A DNA stretch of 64,000 nt, taken from assembly GCA_963844855.1 (NCBI GenBank), contig CAWJQP010000005.1, forward strand, positions 310,001 through 374,000, in the 5' to 3' direction. Made by a program: the position numbers and the translations under genes. The notes beneath the pieces were generated by a model. It saw nothing but the letters and a program-made list of their open reading frames with translations. It did no database searches and was not told the DNA's origin. The DNA comes from DASQDN01 sp963844855 (lineage in GTDB: Bacteria; Acidobacteriota; Terriglobia; Bryobacterales; Bryobacteraceae). Below, piece after piece: positions 18,787 through 29,354 of this stretch. Positions within the stretch are counted from its first letter, which is position 1; every line of letters starts with the position of its first letter.

Positions 18787-21700
18787 ATGGCCTTGAAATA
18801 TTTCGTTTTGGCTGTCGTGTTTGCCTTCAGTGCATTCGCCCAGGGGAATCTAGGCGGCTTTACGGGCACTGTTGTCGATACGACCAAAGCTTCAGTCCCT
18901 GAGGCCAAGCTGACTCTGACTAACAATCAGACCAACTCTGTTCACACAGTGGTGGCCGATACCGAAGGAGTCTATACGATTCGTGGTCTCCCACCTGGTT
19001 CCTACCGTTTGGAAGTGGAGAAGCAAGGTTTCAAGAAATATCTCCAGGAGAACGTCGCAGTCCTTACCGCTACGATTTCTACTCTGGACGTTGAGCTGTC
19101 CGTGGGTACGGTAAGTGAATCTGTGACGGTCACCAGCGGCGGCGTTACGTTGCAGACCACGTCGCCGGAAGTCGGTACCGTGCTGGAGCGCAGGGCAATT
19201 CTGGACTTACCCATCCAGGTGGGTGGCTCAGGAGCTACTACGGCTGCGAGCGGACGCCGGCAGCCTGAGAACTTCATCTTTCTCACTCCCGGGGTCAGCG
19301 GTATCCCGTGGTCAAAGAACATAAATGGCAGCCCTGATTTCAGCCAAGAAGTTTTGTACGACGGCATTTCAGGTCAGTTGGCGGTCACTCCGGGATTTCT
19401 CGCGCAAACATCACCTCCGTATGAAGCGGTAGAGGAATTCAAAGTTCAAAATTCTCTTTTTCCGGCGGAGTATGGCCGCGGATTCGGTGTGATCAATTTC
19501 ACGCTGCGTTCCGGCACCAACCAGTTTCACGGCGGCCTGTTTGAGTTTCTGCGCAACGACAAACTGGATGCGCGTCCCTTTTTCAATGCTGTGCGTCCGC
19601 GTGTTCGGTTCAACGAATACGGCGGATCGTTCGGCGGGCCAATCCTGATTCCCAAACTGTACAACGGGAAAGACAAGACATTCTTCAACTTCAACTACAC
19701 GGGTCTACGCAACCAGCCCGCCACGAATGGCACTTTGGTCAGCGTACCGACGGCAGCATTCAAGCAAGGCGACTTTAGCGGTTTTCGCGATGGAGCCGGT
19801 AACATCATCCCGATCTTTGATCCGGCGACGACGGGCCCGGATGGGTCGCGCTCACCCTTTCCAGGAAATATCATTCCGGGGAATCGGTTTAGCTCAGTCG
19901 CAAGAAACGTGCTGCCTCTGATCCCCGAGCCCGATTATCCTAACTACTTCAACAACTACTTGAATCGCACTGCAAACCCCGTGGAGGATCAGACCTGGTC
20001 GATTAAGGGCGATCATATCTTTAGCACTGCGCAACGGATCAGCGGCGCATTCTGGAAAACAAACACAACCACACCAAGCTATTCACCACTGGGGCCGTCG
20101 ACACCAATTGGGTTCTGGGGAAACAACCCGGTGAACGGTGTTGGAGTGAGGGGAAGTCACGACTACATGATCCGGCCGACCCTGTTGCATCATTTCGCGG
20201 CGGGTTATACGGCCAGCAATCCCATTCGGCAGCAGGATCCACGCAAGGGAAACGAGATCTACAAGCTTCCCGGTGTTCCCTCCGACGCTCCCGGCTTTCC
20301 TGTGTTCAACGTTAACAACACGTACGGAAGTCTGGCTTTGGGAAACTCCAATCAGCAGCCAAACGATCCATCGCAGAATCGTAACCTCAGCTTTGTCGAT
20401 AACCTAACCTGGATCAAAGGCCGCCACCAGCTTAAGTTTGGCGGAGACATCCGATTCTTTCAATACGACAATTTCGCGGGTACGGTGAACGGCGGATTAA
20501 GTGGGGCCTTCGAATTCAGCCCTCTATCCACGGCCGACCTCAGTTCTCCTAACTCCGCCAATCAGGGTAACGCCTGGGCCAGTCTGATATTGGGCCAAGT
20601 GTTCTCGGCGCAGCGACTGATCCCGGCGCCTCTTCGACGAATGCGTGGCGAGTATTATGCCTGGTACGTGGAAGACGTTATAAAGGTCAATCGTAAATTC
20701 ACCCTCACACTGGGATTGCGTCACGAGATTCCTACAGTCATCCAGGAAGCCGATAGCAGCCAATCCAGCTTGAATCTAAGCCTTCCCAATCCGGGAGCCG
20801 GCGGACGGCTGGGCGCCTTGGAGTTTCTGGAACCGGGCGGTCAGCTAACGCCGACTTTCAAGAAGGCATTCTCGCCGCGAGTAGGAATCGCCTATTCGCT
20901 AAACGACAAGACTGTACTGCGCGCCGGATTTGGCATGTTCTATTCGCCGACAAACGCGACGAGCGTTGGTCGCCAATCCGGCCTCTTCTCCGCCGGATAC
21001 TCATTTGCGCAGACGTTCCCGCAGGTCACCTCCGGTCGCGTTCCTGCGATGATTCTGGATAACGGCATTCCTGCTTTCTCCGGCACACTGCCGATCACCG
21101 ACCCATCGCTGGCGAACGGAGGAACGATCGAATACATGAATGCCGGAGCAGGCAAACCTGGTTACATGAGCAGTTGGACCTTCAACATTCAGCGTGAGTT
21201 GCCGGGGCAGTTTTTATTGGACTTGGGATACATAGGACAGCGGGGGACCGCATTACCCTCCGGCCTCGAGAATCTAAATCAGGTTGACTTCAAGTATCTA
21301 AGCCTAGGTAACACGTTGAATGCCGATATCAATTCAGCTGCGGCTCAAGCGGCTGGCGTCTTCCCACCTTATCCGGGCTTCACTGGTTCTGTATCGCAAG
21401 CATTGCGACCTTACCCGCAGTATTCCGACATTCGGAACTTGTATCAACCTATAGGCTGGAGCACCTATAACGCGATGCAGATGCGCCTGCAACGGCGTTT
21501 CTCCGCGGGTATAAGCTTCTTGGCCGCTTATACGCTTTCAAAAAGCATCGTGAGCGGTGGCGGTTACACGGGCTTGGGTGATGATGCCGCGGGGTCCCGG
21601 CCTCTCGACACGAACAATCGTCTTCTAGAGAAGCGATTAGCGGGTTTCGACACCCCGCACAATCTTGTGCTCTCTTGGGGTTATGAACTTCCATTCGGCA

Positions 21701-22218
21701 AGGGCAAGCGATTCTTAGGAGACGCCGGAGGTTTTGCCAACATAATCGCTGGTGGTTGGCAGGTGAACGGCATCCACCGCTATGTGTCGGGTACCCCAAT
21801 CGGCGTGGGTGGTGGAGGTGTCATTCCATTGTCGAACGGAGGAAACCGGCCCAATCGAGTGGCGGGCGTGTCGGCGCGCACGGATGTGCCCAACGGTGAT
21901 TTCGATCCGGCCCTTGACCGTTACCTTAATATCAATGCGTTCTCGCAGCCGGCTCCCTTCACTATCGGCAACGCTCCTCCCGTCCTGGGAAACGTGCGCA
22001 ATTTCGCATTGTTGAATGAGGACTTCAGCATCCTTAAGGAATTCGCTCTGTATGAAGCGCATCGGATTCAGTTCCGCGCCGAGTTCTTCAATGTTCTGAA
22101 TCGCGTAGTTTTCGGGTCCCCAGCCACTAATCTGAACGCGCCCGCAACGTTTGGAAGAGTCAGCGGCCAGGCGAACGCGCCTCGTAACATCCAGTTGGCG
22201 CTGAAGTACACTTTCTGA
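18787..22218 (+). CDS. Oar-like TonB-dependent receptor, tandem copy 2
   Basis: About 1143 residues from the ATG at 18787 (signal MALKYFVLAVVFAFSAFAQ). Layout matches the preceding gene: regulatory sandwich (NLGGFTGTVVDTTKASVPEA), plug (LQTTSPEVGTVLERRAILDL, EYGRGFGVINFTLRSGTNQF) and barrel ending ALKYTF. It lies 52 bp behind copy 1 with a similar GGGAGTTTACG leader, so both probably belong to one transcript or a recent duplication with retained signals. Extracellular loop regions differ more than plug and strand segments, which suggests different ligands. The frame is intact, in contrast to the disrupted receptor at 26060-29337. Confidence 0.9.
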   Translation: MALKYFVLAVVFAFSAFAQGNLGGFTGTVVDTTKASVPEAKLTLTNNQTNSVHTVVADTEGVYTIRGLPPGSYRLEVEKQGFKKYLQENVAVLTATISTLDVELSVGTVSESVTVTSGGVTLQTTSPEVGTVLERRAILDLPIQVGGSGATTAASGRRQPENFIFLTPGVSGIPWSKNINGSPDFSQEVLYDGISGQLAVTPGFLAQTSPPYEAVEEFKVQNSLFPAEYGRGFGVINFTLRSGTNQFHGGLFEFLRNDKLDARPFFNAVRPRVRFNEYGGSFGGPILIPKLYNGKDKTFFNFNYTGLRNQPATNGTLVSVPTAAFKQGDFSGFRDGAGNIIPIFDPATTGPDGSRSPFPGNIIPGNRFSSVARNVLPLIPEPDYPNYFNNYLNRTANPVEDQTWSIKGDHIFSTAQRISGAFWKTNTTTPSYSPLGPSTPIGFWGNNPVNGVGVRGSHDYMIRPTLLHHFAAGYTASNPIRQQDPRKGNEIYKLPGVPSDAPGFPVFNVNNTYGSLALGNSNQQPNDPSQNRNLSFVDNLTWIKGRHQLKFGGDIRFFQYDNFAGTVNGGLSGAFEFSPLSTADLSSPNSANQGNAWASLILGQVFSAQRLIPAPLRRMRGEYYAWYVEDVIKVNRKFTLTLGLRHEIPTVIQEADSSQSSLNLSLPNPGAGGRLGALEFLEPGGQLTPTFKKAFSPRVGIAYSLNDKTVLRAGFGMFYSPTNATSVGRQSGLFSAGYSFAQTFPQVTSGRVPAMILDNGIPAFSGTLPITDPSLANGGTIEYMNAGAGKPGYMSSWTFNIQRELPGQFLLDLGYIGQRGTALPSGLENLNQVDFKYLSLGNTLNADINSAAAQAAGVFPPYPGFTGSVSQALRPYPQYSDIRNLYQPIGWSTYNAMQMRLQRRFSAGISFLAAYTLSKSIVSGGGYTGLGDDAAGSRPLDTNNRLLEKRLAGFDTPHNLVLSWGYELPFGKGKRFLGDAGGFANIIAGGWQVNGIHRYVSGTPIGVGGGGVIPLSNGGNRPNRVAGVSARTDVPNGDFDPALDRYLNINAFSQPAPFTIGNAPPVLGNVRNFALLNEDFSILKEFALYEAHRIQFRAEFFNVLNRVVFGSPATNLNAPATFGRVSGQANAPRNIQLALKYTF

Positions 22219-22237
22219 GGAATACTCGCAAAACGGA

Positions 22238-22291
22238 GTGCGGCGCGAACCTGTTTTCTCGCTACATTGGCGGTGCGCGCCGCACCCTTTG
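22238..22291. terminator. Inverted repeat between convergent genes, probable bidirectional terminator
   Basis: GTGCGGCGCG at 22238-22247 and CGCGCCGCAC at 22276-22285 are exact complements with a 28-base loop. They sit between the stop of TonB receptor copy 2 and the stop of the TPR gene on the other strand. The T-run is weak (CCCTTTG). Confidence 0.5.
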
Positions 22292-22300
22292 CGCTTCTAA

Positions 22301-22996
22301 CTACTTCAGCTCCGCGAGAGCTTTCCTGGCGAGATCGCGAAGGAGTTTATCGGGACTCAAAGCCGCGTGTTCAAGCTCACGACGGGCGTCTGCGAGTTGG
22401 CCGTTGACCGCATAGAGGCGACCCAAGCGGTAGTGGAGCATCGGGTCGTCCCCTCCACCCGCCGCAAGGGCCGCTTGGAAGGCCTTCATCGCGCCATCTC
22501 GATCGTCCTTCTTGAATTGCACGATTCCCAGGGCGGTGTGAGCGCGGGCTCGGAGCTTCGCCACAGCCGCTGTCCAATCTTCGGCCGCGATCCGCAACGG
22601 AGCTTTAGCTCTATCGAGCAACTGAAGGGCATGCTGGGCAGCTTGGGCCGCGCGGTCCAGACCGTGCGAGCCATTCGCCAGGAGATCGGCGACTTCGACC
22701 AGCAACGGAATGTAATCAGGGGCAATGGCCAGACCGCGCTCGGCGGCAGCAATTGCCTGTTCCCGCTGACCTCGCGTCCTCCATTCCCGTGTTAGCAATT
22801 CACAAACGGGCAAGCGCAACGAGGATTGTGGGAAGTCACGCTCGAAGGTGGCGCCTTTTTCGAGCACGGGTCCGTCGAGCACATCGAGATAGGCGTCATA
22901 TTCAGCAGGAGTCTTCGCTTGCAGGTCTGGAAGAAACTGCGAGTAGCATGGTAGGCAACTAGCAATGACCAGTGCAAGGAAGCACGCTCGCTGCAT
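22301..22996 (-). CDS. Secreted TPR-repeat protein
   Basis: 231 residues from the ATG at 22996 with a Sec signal (MQRACFLALVIASCLPCYSQ). A dense helical region follows with TPR-like units: REQAIAAAERGLAIAPDYIP, a longer unit with LDRAAQAAQHALQLLDRAKA, AHTALGIVQFKKDDRDGAMK, and a final unit LHYRLGRLYAVNGQLADARR. Such exported TPR proteins in Acidobacteriota often accompany TonB receptors or hydrolases as assembly or scaffold factors, but the partner is not identifiable. It is divergent from the next TPR gene. The 5' ends are close, so they probably share a promoter region. Confidence 0.75.
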   Translation of the reverse strand: MQRACFLALVIASCLPCYSQFLPDLQAKTPAEYDAYLDVLDGPVLEKGATFERDFPQSSLRLPVCELLTREWRTRGQREQAIAAAERGLAIAPDYIPLLVEVADLLANGSHGLDRAAQAAQHALQLLDRAKAPLRIAAEDWTAAVAKLRARAHTALGIVQFKKDDRDGAMKAFQAALAAGGGDDPMLHYRLGRLYAVNGQLADARRELEHAALSPDKLLRDLARKALAELK

Positions 22997-23094
22997 CACG
23001 TTGCTGGTAGTATGCCACACGATCGCCTTTACACAATCGACGGACCTGAGTCCGTTGTTGCCGTCCGCGTCACCTCCCGCCGATACGTCTACAA

Positions 23095-23862
23095 ATGCTA
23101 TACGCCAAGCCCTCCAAACGGGTCAGATCGCACGCGACTACATCGCTGATAGCGACGCTCGATCCTCTCACTCGCAATCTCTGGCAAGGTATCTTGGCGA
23201 TCACCCAGAACGATGCACACCGTGCAATTCGCTTCTTACGGAAAGCTGACGACCCCAAAGCGTTGGGCGTCGCTTACTATCTGGCGGGCCAACACATTCT
23301 GTTTCGTGAGCAAATGGCTGAGGCGATTCGTCGCGATCCCGGCGATTTCGGTCCATATTATTACCTGGGCCGTCATTACGATTCGGATGTTGACAACGCT
23401 GGCGAAGCCGTCAAATGGTTCAGGCTTGCGCTGGAGCGAAACGAAGGGTATGCCGCCGCCCGTTCTTATCTTGGCCGTTGCCTGGAGAGACTCGGCAAAA
23501 TTGCCGAGGCGGAAGCCGCATACAAGGCATCGCTAACAGTGGCACAGTCTCAAGTGGGACTTGCCCGTATGCGTTTGGTTGCTGGAGATGCGACCTCAGC
23601 GCTTCCGTACATCGAGAAGGCCATGGCGCTTGATTCTCGCGACGTTACCACATTGAAACTTGCTGCACGCATCTATGGAGCGCTTAATCGGCCGGGAGAC
23701 GTCGTGCGAACGCTCGAATCGGCGGCCGTGCGCGCGCCGCGTGATGCCTCGATCCATTACCAGTTGGTTCGGGCGTATCAATCTGTTGGCGCCACCGCAA
23801 AATCCGCTACCGCGCTACGTGAATTCGAACGCCTCCGCGCCATCTACGGATTAGGCCCGTAA
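23095..23862 (+). CDS. TPR-repeat protein, N-terminus possibly frameshifted
   Basis: 255 residues from the ATG at 23095. From about residue 25 on it is convincing TPR: NAGEAVKWFRLALERNEGYA, AARSYLGRCLERLGKIAEAE, LPYIEKAMALDSRDVTTLKL, then SIHYQLVRAYQSVGATAKSA. The first 20 residues look arbitrary. In another frame starting at 22965, ARCITLLVVCHTIAFTQ looks like a signal peptide followed by AIRQALQTGQIARDYIAD, so the true gene may begin there with one base change near 23155. If so, its 5' end overlaps the divergent TPR gene by about 30 bp. Function is unknown; a periplasmic scaffold is the likeliest guess. Confidence 0.65.
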   Translation: MLYAKPSKRVRSHATTSLIATLDPLTRNLWQGILAITQNDAHRAIRFLRKADDPKALGVAYYLAGQHILFREQMAEAIRRDPGDFGPYYYLGRHYDSDVDNAGEAVKWFRLALERNEGYAAARSYLGRCLERLGKIAEAEAAYKASLTVAQSQVGLARMRLVAGDATSALPYIEKAMALDSRDVTTLKLAARIYGALNRPGDVVRTLESAAVRAPRDASIHYQLVRAYQSVGATAKSATALREFERLRAIYGLGP

Positions 23863-23869
23863 TGGATCG

Positions 23870-25876
23870 CTATCGCGATTTCATTTCATGCAGCATCGTA
23901 CGAACGGCTTCCGCTGAGATCATGTGGCGCGGAGCAGAATCGTCAATGTCGAGACGAAAATATCCATTGGTCCCGAGTGCCTGCTGAACCTGCTTTTCGT
24001 AAACTCGGAAGGCGGGTTCGTAGGCCAAACCGACCGATGACGTTTTGTGTTGGGCTTCGCCAAAGCAACAATCGTCACGACGATTGAGAATCTGAATCTG
24101 CTTGCGGCCGGGACCATAGGCGCCAAGAAAGTAGAGATCGGGGTAGCCAGCGAGGCGATAAAACGCTTCCAGAAATTGTTCCTTATCTCCGACCGATCCA
24201 CCGGTGCGGAGATACAGCGGAATGCTACCAGCCACGGGGAAACTGTAGCGGATCCCCGGATCAATAGCGGCATAAAGTGTGGTGGTCCAGCCGCCTCCTG
24301 ACAGTCCGACCATGTGAATTTCCTTATAGCGGCGCTTTAGTTCATTGAGACTGATGGCGACCGGTTCGAGAAAGAATTTCAGCGGGCTTCCGGTTGTTAC
24401 AGGCAACTCGAAAATCGCAGGATGCAGAACTGTCCGACAGTCGCCGGGGCGCATGTGCGGCATGTATGCCGCGAGCACTCCGTAGCCTTCTCCGAGGAAG
24501 CTATCGATAGCGTTGGCCATGCCGGCGCCGCGAGCATCCTGCGCATCGTCAAAAGTGCAGGCGTGACCGTGCTGTAGTACGAGGAGCCGGCCATTCTTAC
24601 GCTTCGGCTGAAAGTGATGCGTGGTATTTTCCTGTCCGGCCTCCATTCGTATAGTGAAGGTTTCCAAGGCAGCAAGGTTCTTCAGGTCCTTAACAGGACT
24701 GGGTGCGTTCTTGTCAATGGCGGCGGGTTTGGCGCCGGGAATGCCCGTTTCTCCCCATATGTACCGAATAATCTCTTCGCGCTTCTGCTTCACTGTAGCC
24801 GAGTTCGTCGAAAGAGAACGGTCATCCACCAAGACAGGCGGCGGTAGTCCGAGCACGTTTGCCAGGTGCGGAGCAAGACCATCCGCCATCCATTGAAATC
24901 CCAGATCATTTGGGTGAGAGCCATCCACAAGACCATCGAGCCTATCTGCGCCCAGAAGGCTTGTGCCTTCGACCAAAGTCAATAACCGATCACCTTTCGC
25001 GATGTTGCGGGTAACGACGTCGCGAATATGCTGCCTCATTTGATTGAGCCGTTCTGACTCGCGCGACGAGGCAATGGCTGTGATGGCGATGATTGGCGTT
25101 TTAGGATGCTTGGCACGAAGGGTCAACAGAAACGGCTCGTAGACTTCCCGCAAAGATTCGATGGTTGGATTGTTTTGCGAGAAATCGAGGACAAAGGCGG
25201 ACGCATCGGTTTCCGCGACCATGCCGGACACCACAGGTTCGCCTTTTCCATTTCCGGAGAATCCTAGATTGACGAAATCGAGGTTAAGCTTCCGTCCTAG
25301 AATCGCCTGGTAGCTCATGCCGGATCGGCTGGCGCAACCGCCTTGCGTAATCGACGTTCCGTAGAAAACAACAGGCTTCGCGGTTGCGAAACGTCGCGCC
25401 TTGACGATCTTTGCGTCGCTATCCAATCCGATACTGAGCACTGTCACTGGTTTGTAGAGCGGAAGATAAAGGGTAAGTTCGCGCTCCTGCTTCGGCAAGT
25501 TCTCGAAGAAAACATGCTCAACCGGGACGCTGGGTGATGCGTCCTTGGGAGCAATGGCAGTGGAGCGGTACACACCATCGATATATAGATCGACTCCCGT
25601 CTGCCCGAATGCGTGCATGTTGGCCATGTTGGGCGGAGACGGATAGGCAAGCTTAATAGCGACACGCGTGGAATCAGTTCGGAAGCGAATGCGTCCCCCG
25701 CTGGGCGATTGCCCGAGGTTCCAAACGGCGGGTGGCAACTTGTCTTTTAGTCTTATGGGCAATCGAATTAGTTCGCCCTTGTTTTCTGCTAGCCATGGAA
25801 GTCCATGAATATCGAACCGGGAATCCTGCGGGACGATCCAGGTCAGTACGGCGGCGGCAAAAAGAATCGGACTCAT
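23870..25876 (-). CDS. Secreted two-domain hydrolase: SGNH/GDSL esterase plus alpha/beta hydrolase
   Basis: 668 residues with signal MSPILFAAAVLTWIVPQ. Residues about 25-155 are a beta-sandwich typical of the SGNH N-terminal module. An SGNH esterase follows: block I VVFYGTSITQGG (about 172, nucleophile Ser), block II in LDFVNLGFSGNGKGE, and block V DGSHPNDLG (about 313, catalytic Asp-x-x-His). From about 420 a second hydrolase begins: LLVLQHGHACTFDD, nucleophile elbow GLSGGGW (about 526), Asp in RRDDCCFGE and His in PRHMIS near the end. Both active sites look complete. The combination suggests sequential de-esterification of an acylated glycan or similar substrate outside the cell; this is inference. 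Confidence 0.85.
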   Translation of the reverse strand: MSPILFAAAVLTWIVPQDSRFDIHGLPWLAENKGELIRLPIRLKDKLPPAVWNLGQSPSGGRIRFRTDSTRVAIKLAYPSPPNMANMHAFGQTGVDLYIDGVYRSTAIAPKDASPSVPVEHVFFENLPKQERELTLYLPLYKPVTVLSIGLDSDAKIVKARRFATAKPVVFYGTSITQGGCASRSGMSYQAILGRKLNLDFVNLGFSGNGKGEPVVSGMVAETDASAFVLDFSQNNPTIESLREVYEPFLLTLRAKHPKTPIIAITAIASSRESERLNQMRQHIRDVVTRNIAKGDRLLTLVEGTSLLGADRLDGLVDGSHPNDLGFQWMADGLAPHLANVLGLPPPVLVDDRSLSTNSATVKQKREEIIRYIWGETGIPGAKPAAIDKNAPSPVKDLKNLAALETFTIRMEAGQENTTHHFQPKRKNGRLLVLQHGHACTFDDAQDARGAGMANAIDSFLGEGYGVLAAYMPHMRPGDCRTVLHPAIFELPVTTGSPLKFFLEPVAISLNELKRRYKEIHMVGLSGGGWTTTLYAAIDPGIRYSFPVAGSIPLYLRTGGSVGDKEQFLEAFYRLAGYPDLYFLGAYGPGRKQIQILNRRDDCCFGEAQHKTSSVGLAYEPAFRVYEKQVQQALGTNGYFRLDIDDSAPRHMISAEAVRTMLHEMKSR

Positions 25877-26059
25877 CCGCGTACCAACATACTTGATTCG
25901 TCAGCACGAGCGCAGAGTCTGTGTTTGAGGAAATCTAGAGTCTGGGCCTGGCGGCTTCGACGGCTTCCAGGGAAACACGCCCTGGCGCTTCGTCGGGCGT
26001 CGAAACACCCGATCTCGTCGATAGTGATAAATTCACGAGTGGATCTAAGGAGGTAGATA

Positions 26060-29000
26060 GTGTATCGTCTCTTGGCATCTGCGAGTATTTTCTTGCTCGG
26101 CTTCCCTTCCCTCGTCTTCGGCCAGAGCACCTTTGCCACGATTACTGGTTCGGCGTCTGATCCCTCGGGCGCAAGCGTGCCCGGCGTAGTAGTAGAGGCG
26201 CGGGAAATCAATACCGGATACGTTTATCGTGTAGAGACTAACGAAAACGGCCTGTATACCATCGCTAATGTTCGCGAAGGCACATTCGTTCTCAAGGCGA
26301 CAAAGTCCGGATTCAGTGACTTCACAGTTGAGAACATCGTTCTGACCGCGCTGGATAACCGGCGAGTCGATATACCACTGACAGTAGGAACGGTAGGGAC
26401 CACGGTCGAGGTATCCGGCGGCGCAACTCTGATCGAGACGGAATCTGCCCGCATAGCCGACGTCAAGGACCGTCAGCAGTTACGCACGCTTCCGCTGACG
26501 CTCCGCCGCGCCTGGGATTACTTCACTCTCTCTCCGCAGATCAACAAGACTACTGCCGGATTTCAGATCTCTTTCGGCGGAAGCCGGCAGCAGCAGGGCG
26601 CCGCAAATATCGACGGCACTACCATCCAGCGATCAGGCGGCGGTTTCGCGTCAGGTCCACTGCTCGACAGAACCGAGTCTTTCTCTGAATTGCGCATGGA
26701 TATCTCAGGCACCAGTGCCGAGTTTGGTCTGATTGGGCAGGTAACGCTGATTAGCCGCTCAGGAACCAACGAGTTCCACGGAACTTTTTCCGACTATTAC
26801 TCGACTACGGCGTTTCGTGTGCGCAACCCCTTTGCGACGGAACGCAGTTCCGGTGTCAGCCATCGCCTCACCTTCGCAGCGGGTGGTCCTGTAATCATTC
26901 CGAAAATCTATAACGGCAGGAACAAAACGTTTGTGTTCGGTACGGTAGAGGCTGGATTCGGATCACCAGGTCGAACTCAGCTCAATCAGAACGTGCCTAC
27001 CACGCCGTGGCGCAGCGGTAACTTCTCGTCTCTTCTTCCAACCACGGTGATTCGTGATCCGTTCAACGGCAACACGCCTTTCGCCGGGAACATCATTCCC
27101 GCCAGCCGGATCAATCCTGTGTCTCGAACGATGCAGGATGAGTTTTTGGCTACGCCCAACTTCGGCGATCCGAATACGTTCTTTGCCCAAAATTATCGAG
27201 AGTTGCGGGTCAACACGGTATCCCATCAGCCGACCATCACCCTTCGAGTCGATCATCGATTTAACGACAAGGCTTTTATCTATGGACGTTTCACGAAAGT
27301 GGACTGGAACCTGGATAACTTTGAGAGCTTACCCACAGTCCAGGAGCGCTATCGACGTTGGCGAGCTCTAAGGGCTTCCACCATCGCTTACACTCATTCG
27401 TTCCGTCCGAACCTGCTGAACGAATTCCGTTGGGGCACGTCCTTCGACGATCTTCCGAATATCTCGAACATCAGTGGCAAGCAATTGGTAGAAAGGCTGG
27501 GACTGCGAGGTCTTGCGCCCGATCTCCCAGATGTCGGCGGTATCTTCGAAGTCAACTTCACCGGCGTTGCGATTTCTCCGATCGCTGTCCTCGGCACGTG
27601 CAATCCGTGCGGACGTGACCTGATTAATCAATTTGTAGATCATGTGAGCTGGTTCCGCGGCAGCCATAACCTCAAGATGGGGTATCAGCTCATCATGGGT
27701 TCGGCCAACGAAATCAGGCAGCCCGTCGGTCTGTTTGGAAACGTTAACGTTCTCGAACCGCTTCACCGGACATACTTATGGCGACTTCCTGCTCGGACTC
27801 CCGACCACCGATGACACGTAACTTCCCCGCAATCGAGCCGCAAAGGCGGAACAGACGACATGGCCTCTTCATTCAGGATGACTGGCGTGTCACTCCCCGG
27901 CTGACATTGAACCTTGGATTGCGCTACGACTACTATCCAGGCTGGACAGAAAGCAATGGGCGGCAGGCGGTGTTCGATATCACGACCGGAGCCATCGTGG
28001 TGCCTGATGGCGCGCTCGACAAAGTCAGTCCTTTTATGCCGCGCGGCTACGTTGATGTGATCGAAGCATCAAAAGCCGGCTATTCGTCGACAACTCTAAC
28101 GACAGGAGACAAGGATAATATCTCTCCGCGCATCGGATTCGCCTGGCGTCCGACCGGCGGTAACCAGACTGTGATTCGCGGCAGCGGCGGCATCTTTTAT
28201 GACGCCTCGGCAGTTGCTCCATCGGCAGGTTCCACGGTTCCGTTCCTTATCGCGGAGCCTTCGTACAACAATCCGATCGACAATCCCATCGTGCTCCCGA
28301 CAGTGTTTCCGACCAGCGGGTCTGGCGGACCAAGCACCGTTACGTTACCACCGGCCTTCAGGCCGGACCTTCGCATTCCGCGCTCGATGCAGTACAGCTT
28401 GACCTTCGAACGTCAACAGTGGGAGACGGGATTTCGTCTGTCGTACGTCGGCACGAATACGAGACAGGGAGTCTACCGCTGGGACATCAATTCGCCGGTT
28501 GCCGATGGACGGCTATACATCGACAAGCCGCGCCGCTTTCCACGCTATCCCGGCATCAATTACACGGATAACGGCGCTGGGCACCAGTACCATGGCTTAT
28601 CGATGGAGGTAGAAAGACGCTTCTTCAAGGGATTCTCGTATCAGGTCTACTACACGCTTGCCAAAGACATCCAGGATCTCGAAAATACTGAGAGTCCTGA
28701 ATATGCATACGATCGCGCTCGTGAGCGATCGACATGGGGCGCTCTCCCCCGTCACCGTTTTCAGTTGAATTCGATTTATGAGATGCCTTTCGGACGCGGC
28801 AAACTGATCGGTTCCGGCGCGGGCAGAGTTACCAATGCGATTATCGGCGGCTGGCAGATATCCGGCATTTACATCTACGAGACGGGCGGCACAATCACGC
28901 CCTTGTGGACCGGGCCCGATCCCACCGGGACGCGCTTCTCAGCCAACAGCACGCGGCCGCAAGTCACGATACGGCCCGATCGTATCGCCGACGGAAGGAT

Positions 29001-29337
29001 TGACGACCCGACCGTCAATCGCTGGTTCGATGTCGGCGCATTCACGGCTCCGGGACTCGGCCGCTTCGGAACTTCCGGGAAATATGTCTTGTACGGATCT
29101 CCTGTCAACGTGCTACACGCGACCCTAGCCAAGCAGTTCGTCATGAAGGAACGCGTCCGGATGCGGCTCGAGTTTCTCGCCAACAACGCGTTGAATCATC
29201 CGAACTACATGGATGCGAACACGAATATTACAAACCTCGGAACGGCCGGCGTAATCACGGCAACCATGGACAGAAACGCCAAGTTCGACTCGGCCATTCC
29301 GCGAGAATTGCAAGTGCAGCTAAGGATCGAGTGGTAA
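26060..29337 (+). pseudogene. Oar-like TonB-dependent receptor, frameshifted
   Basis: The GTG start at 26060 follows a perfect AAGGAGGT ribosome-binding site, and a signal peptide runs to VFGQ. The regulatory sandwich (TFATITGSASDPSGASVPGV), plug (IADVKDRQQLRTLPLTLRR, GLIGQVTLISRSGTNEFHG) and early barrel are intact to about 27740. There the frame changes: LTFSNRFTGHTYGDFLLGLP continues in a second frame, and near 27812 a third frame carries RNFPAIEPQRRNRRHGLFIQ then WRVTPRLTLNLGLRYDYYPG to the terminal strand (QVQLRIEW). Two net base insertions explain all of it. As written the product would stop after 584 residues, inside the barrel. It is otherwise well preserved, so decay is recent or an assembly error is involved. 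Confidence 0.85.
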
Positions 29338-29354
29338 CAGCTCTCAGGGGGCCG

